DNA from: Tannerella sp.
GTDB taxonomy: Bacteria > Bacteroidota > Bacteroidia > Bacteroidales > Tannerellaceae
Reading direction: 5' to 3'
DNA: 8,038 nt
NCBI GenBank assembly: GCA_031263835.1
Contig: JAISEZ010000270.1
Location: 1-8,038, forward strand
Part shown: piece by piece, positions 7,105-8,038 of the stretch
Layout of the letters: each line of letters starts with the position of its first letter
Numbering within the stretch: the stretch's first letter is position 1
Translations under genes and position numbers: made by a program
Notes under the pieces: model-generated
Database searches by the model: none
Seen by the model: only the letters and a program-made list of their open reading frames with translations
Told to the model about the DNA's origin: nothing

Positions 7105-7536
7105 TTACAAATCATCCAGGAAAACAATCGTGATTTCTTTAATCGCTTTCAGTCGCTTGTCATTTGTCAGGAAACAGTCGGCAGAATGGTAAATGCCTGT
7201 TGCCAGTTGAATGGCATCGGGAATTTTCAGGGAATAAGCGGCCCTTAAACGGGCTGTCATTTTGGCTATATGCGGATTAATATCAATCATTTCCATAGAT
7301 TGAGTCAGAATTGTTTCGTATTTTTCAACAATATCATACCTGCCTTCACGCATGGGAAGGACTAACGTCTCAATTAAGGTGATTACCGAACTGATAAAAC
7401 GGCATTCCTGTCTGTTTCCCGCAATGAACAATTCGCTCAACGGCTTTATATAGCGCGGATTTTCTTCGATATAATATATTAATGGAGCCGTATCCAGAAA
7501 TATTGTTTTACCGGCAAATTGTGCTGTCAGTCCCAT
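7105..7536 (-). CDS. PIN-domain endoribonuclease toxin (VapC-like)
   Basis: A 143-residue single-domain PIN protein, the expected size for a VapC-type toxin; such toxins cut RNA (often tRNA or rRNA) using Mg2+ held by acidic residues. The expected four are present: D15 in IFLDTAPLIYYIE, E56 in TLIETLV, D107 in KIPDAIQLA and D126 in FLTNDKRL. The enzyme therefore looks intact. No signal peptide is seen; it should act in the cytoplasm. The ATG overlaps the 3' end of the upstream antitoxin gene by 10 nt (ATGGGACTGA), so translation is probably coupled, as usual for toxin-antitoxin pairs. A strong hairpin follows the stop. A/T content is higher than in lepA or the TPR gene, and the pair sits between two repeat elements, both consistent with later acquisition. 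The RNA target cannot be inferred. Confidence 0.9.
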   Translation of the reverse strand: MGLTAQFAGKTIFLDTAPLIYYIEENPRYIKPLSELFIAGNRQECRFISSVITLIETLVLPMREGRYDIVEKYETILTQSMEMIDINPHIAKMTARLRAAYSLKIPDAIQLATGIYHSADCFLTNDKRLKAIKEITIVFLDDL

Positions 7537-7760
7537 GCGTCGCGTTCGTTGGCAATATAGGCATCAATATCCCGGTTTGTCCACAACTCTTTACCCAGTC
7601 CTTTCAAATCGGTAAGATGGCTGCGGTTTTTCACATTCGTTTTTTTGAGCATAAGTACAATACGGGACAGGACATCCTGCCTGTCCATATCATTCAGACG
7701 GTCTATATCTTTCATAATCCGGCGAACGCGGGTCGAAGAAGAAGTTGTTTTTGATTCCAT
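7527..7760 (-). CDS. Antitoxin partner of the PIN toxin
   Basis: A 77-residue protein encoded directly upstream of, and overlapping, the PIN gene. It should bind and block the toxin and may repress the shared promoter. The C-terminus GLGKELWTNRDIDAYIANERDAWD fits the toxin-wrapping tail seen in Bacteroidetes PIN-associated antitoxins, with a W, an IDAYI motif and acidic residues. The middle (about 17-45) is helical and charged, and no ribbon-helix-helix, AbrB or Phd DNA-binding motif is obvious, so autoregulation is uncertain. I chose the ATG at 7760 (MESKTTSSS) over the in-frame ATG at 7835 because the promoter box at 7784-7791 lies between them and would place the longer start upstream of the transcript. 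The role is inferred from position, size and tail; the family is not named. Confidence 0.78.
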   Translation of the reverse strand: MESKTTSSSTRVRRIMKDIDRLNDMDRQDVLSRIVLMLKKTNVKNRSHLTDLKGLGKELWTNRDIDAYIANERDAWD

Positions 7761-7783
7761 GCTGACGGGTTTTATTACGGTGA

Positions 7784-7791
7784 CAAATGTA
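7784..7791 (-). promoter_or_regulatory. -7 promoter box for the toxin-antitoxin pair
   Basis: On the - strand this reads TACATTTG, a full match to TAnnTTTG. Transcription should start near 7777, about 17 nt before the antitoxin ATG at 7760. No clear -33 TTTG is visible. Confidence 0.6.
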
Positions 7792-7853
7792 CGGATTTTC
7801 TTTTGAATCTTTACATCCGTTCGGGTGCACTTCAAAATGTCGCATCACGCCGT

Positions 7854-8038
7854 AGGCGTATCCTGTGAATAACGCCGGGATTTATCCCGGTGGCGACGGT
7901 GCGCCTCTCTCCGAACGCCGTCAGGTGTTACCCTCACGGAGCATTCCGGCAGGCGGGTAACTCCTCCGGAGTTAAGAGAAGAAGATGCGTTTTTCCGTCC
8001 ACCGGGATAAATCCGGGGGTTATTCACAGGTTACGCCT
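7854..8038. repeat. Structured element with 40-bp inverted ends
   Basis: Positions 7854-7893 and 7999-8038 are reverse complements at 37 of 40 positions, and the right arm runs exactly to the window edge, so the element may continue. Each arm carries CCTGTGAATAAC and a GGGATTTATCCC-like core; the left core is a 7-bp hairpin (CCGGGAT-TT-ATCCCGG, 7875-7890). Inside the loop are GACGG/CCGTC (7895-7899 with 7918-7922), GTTACCC/GGGTAAC (7927-7933 with 7955-7961) and the overlapping alternative TAACTCC-TCC-GGAGTTA (7958-7974). A GTAG tetranucleotide sits at the left foot (7852-7855). This looks like a non-autonomous mobile or REP/REPIN-type dispersed element, or the template of a structured RNA. 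A 60-codon frame inside it on the - strand is not convincing. Confidence 0.75.

Noticed and set aside
7845..8027. 60-codon - strand frame in the inverted-repeat element
   Set aside because: It lies over the paired arms and inner hairpins, is Arg/Ser-rich, and has no promoter or recognised motif.

Overview
The window looks like a chromosomal segment from a member of the Bacteroidales. The evidence is four copies of the Bacteroidetes-specific -7 promoter box (TAnnTTTG), weak Shine-Dalgarno sequences, a cold-shock/DEAD-box/RRM gene set with a Gly-rich RRM tail typical of the phylum, and heptamer and octamer repeats between genes. I cannot fix the genus from sequence alone.

Layout. (1) Positions 1-2482, + strand: a promoter at the left edge, a long leader, a decayed N-terminal fragment of a nitronate monooxygenase, then an apparent operon of an RhlE-type DEAD-box RNA helicase, a cold-shock-domain protein and a small RRM RNA-binding protein, closed by a strong intrinsic terminator. 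These three proteins together form an RNA-remodelling set. (2) Positions 2483-2605: a convergent gap with five 8-bp repeats. (3) Positions 2606-4393, - strand: lepA (elongation factor 4). It is divergent from (4), 4487-6634, + strand: a 715-residue cytoplasmic TPR-repeat protein of unknown function. Both genes have a -7 box in the 93-bp gap between them. (5) Positions 6620-7104: no convincing gene but very structured. Heptamer repeats in inverted arms supply the last codons and stop of the TPR gene. They are followed by six tandem copies of an exactly 42-bp unit, each an imperfect foldback, and then by a 14-bp hairpin. (6) Positions 7105-7760, - strand: an antitoxin/PIN-domain (VapC-like) toxin pair overlapping by 10 nt, with its own promoter. 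(7) Positions 7854-8038: a structured element with 40-bp inverted ends (37 of 40 positions match), cut by or ending at the window edge.

The coding content is mostly ordinary housekeeping plus one toxin-antitoxin pair. The most unusual part is the non-coding DNA from 6620 to 6990, above all the 42-bp foldback array, and the inverted-repeat element at the right edge. No CRISPR array, tRNA, rRNA, transposase or phage gene was seen.
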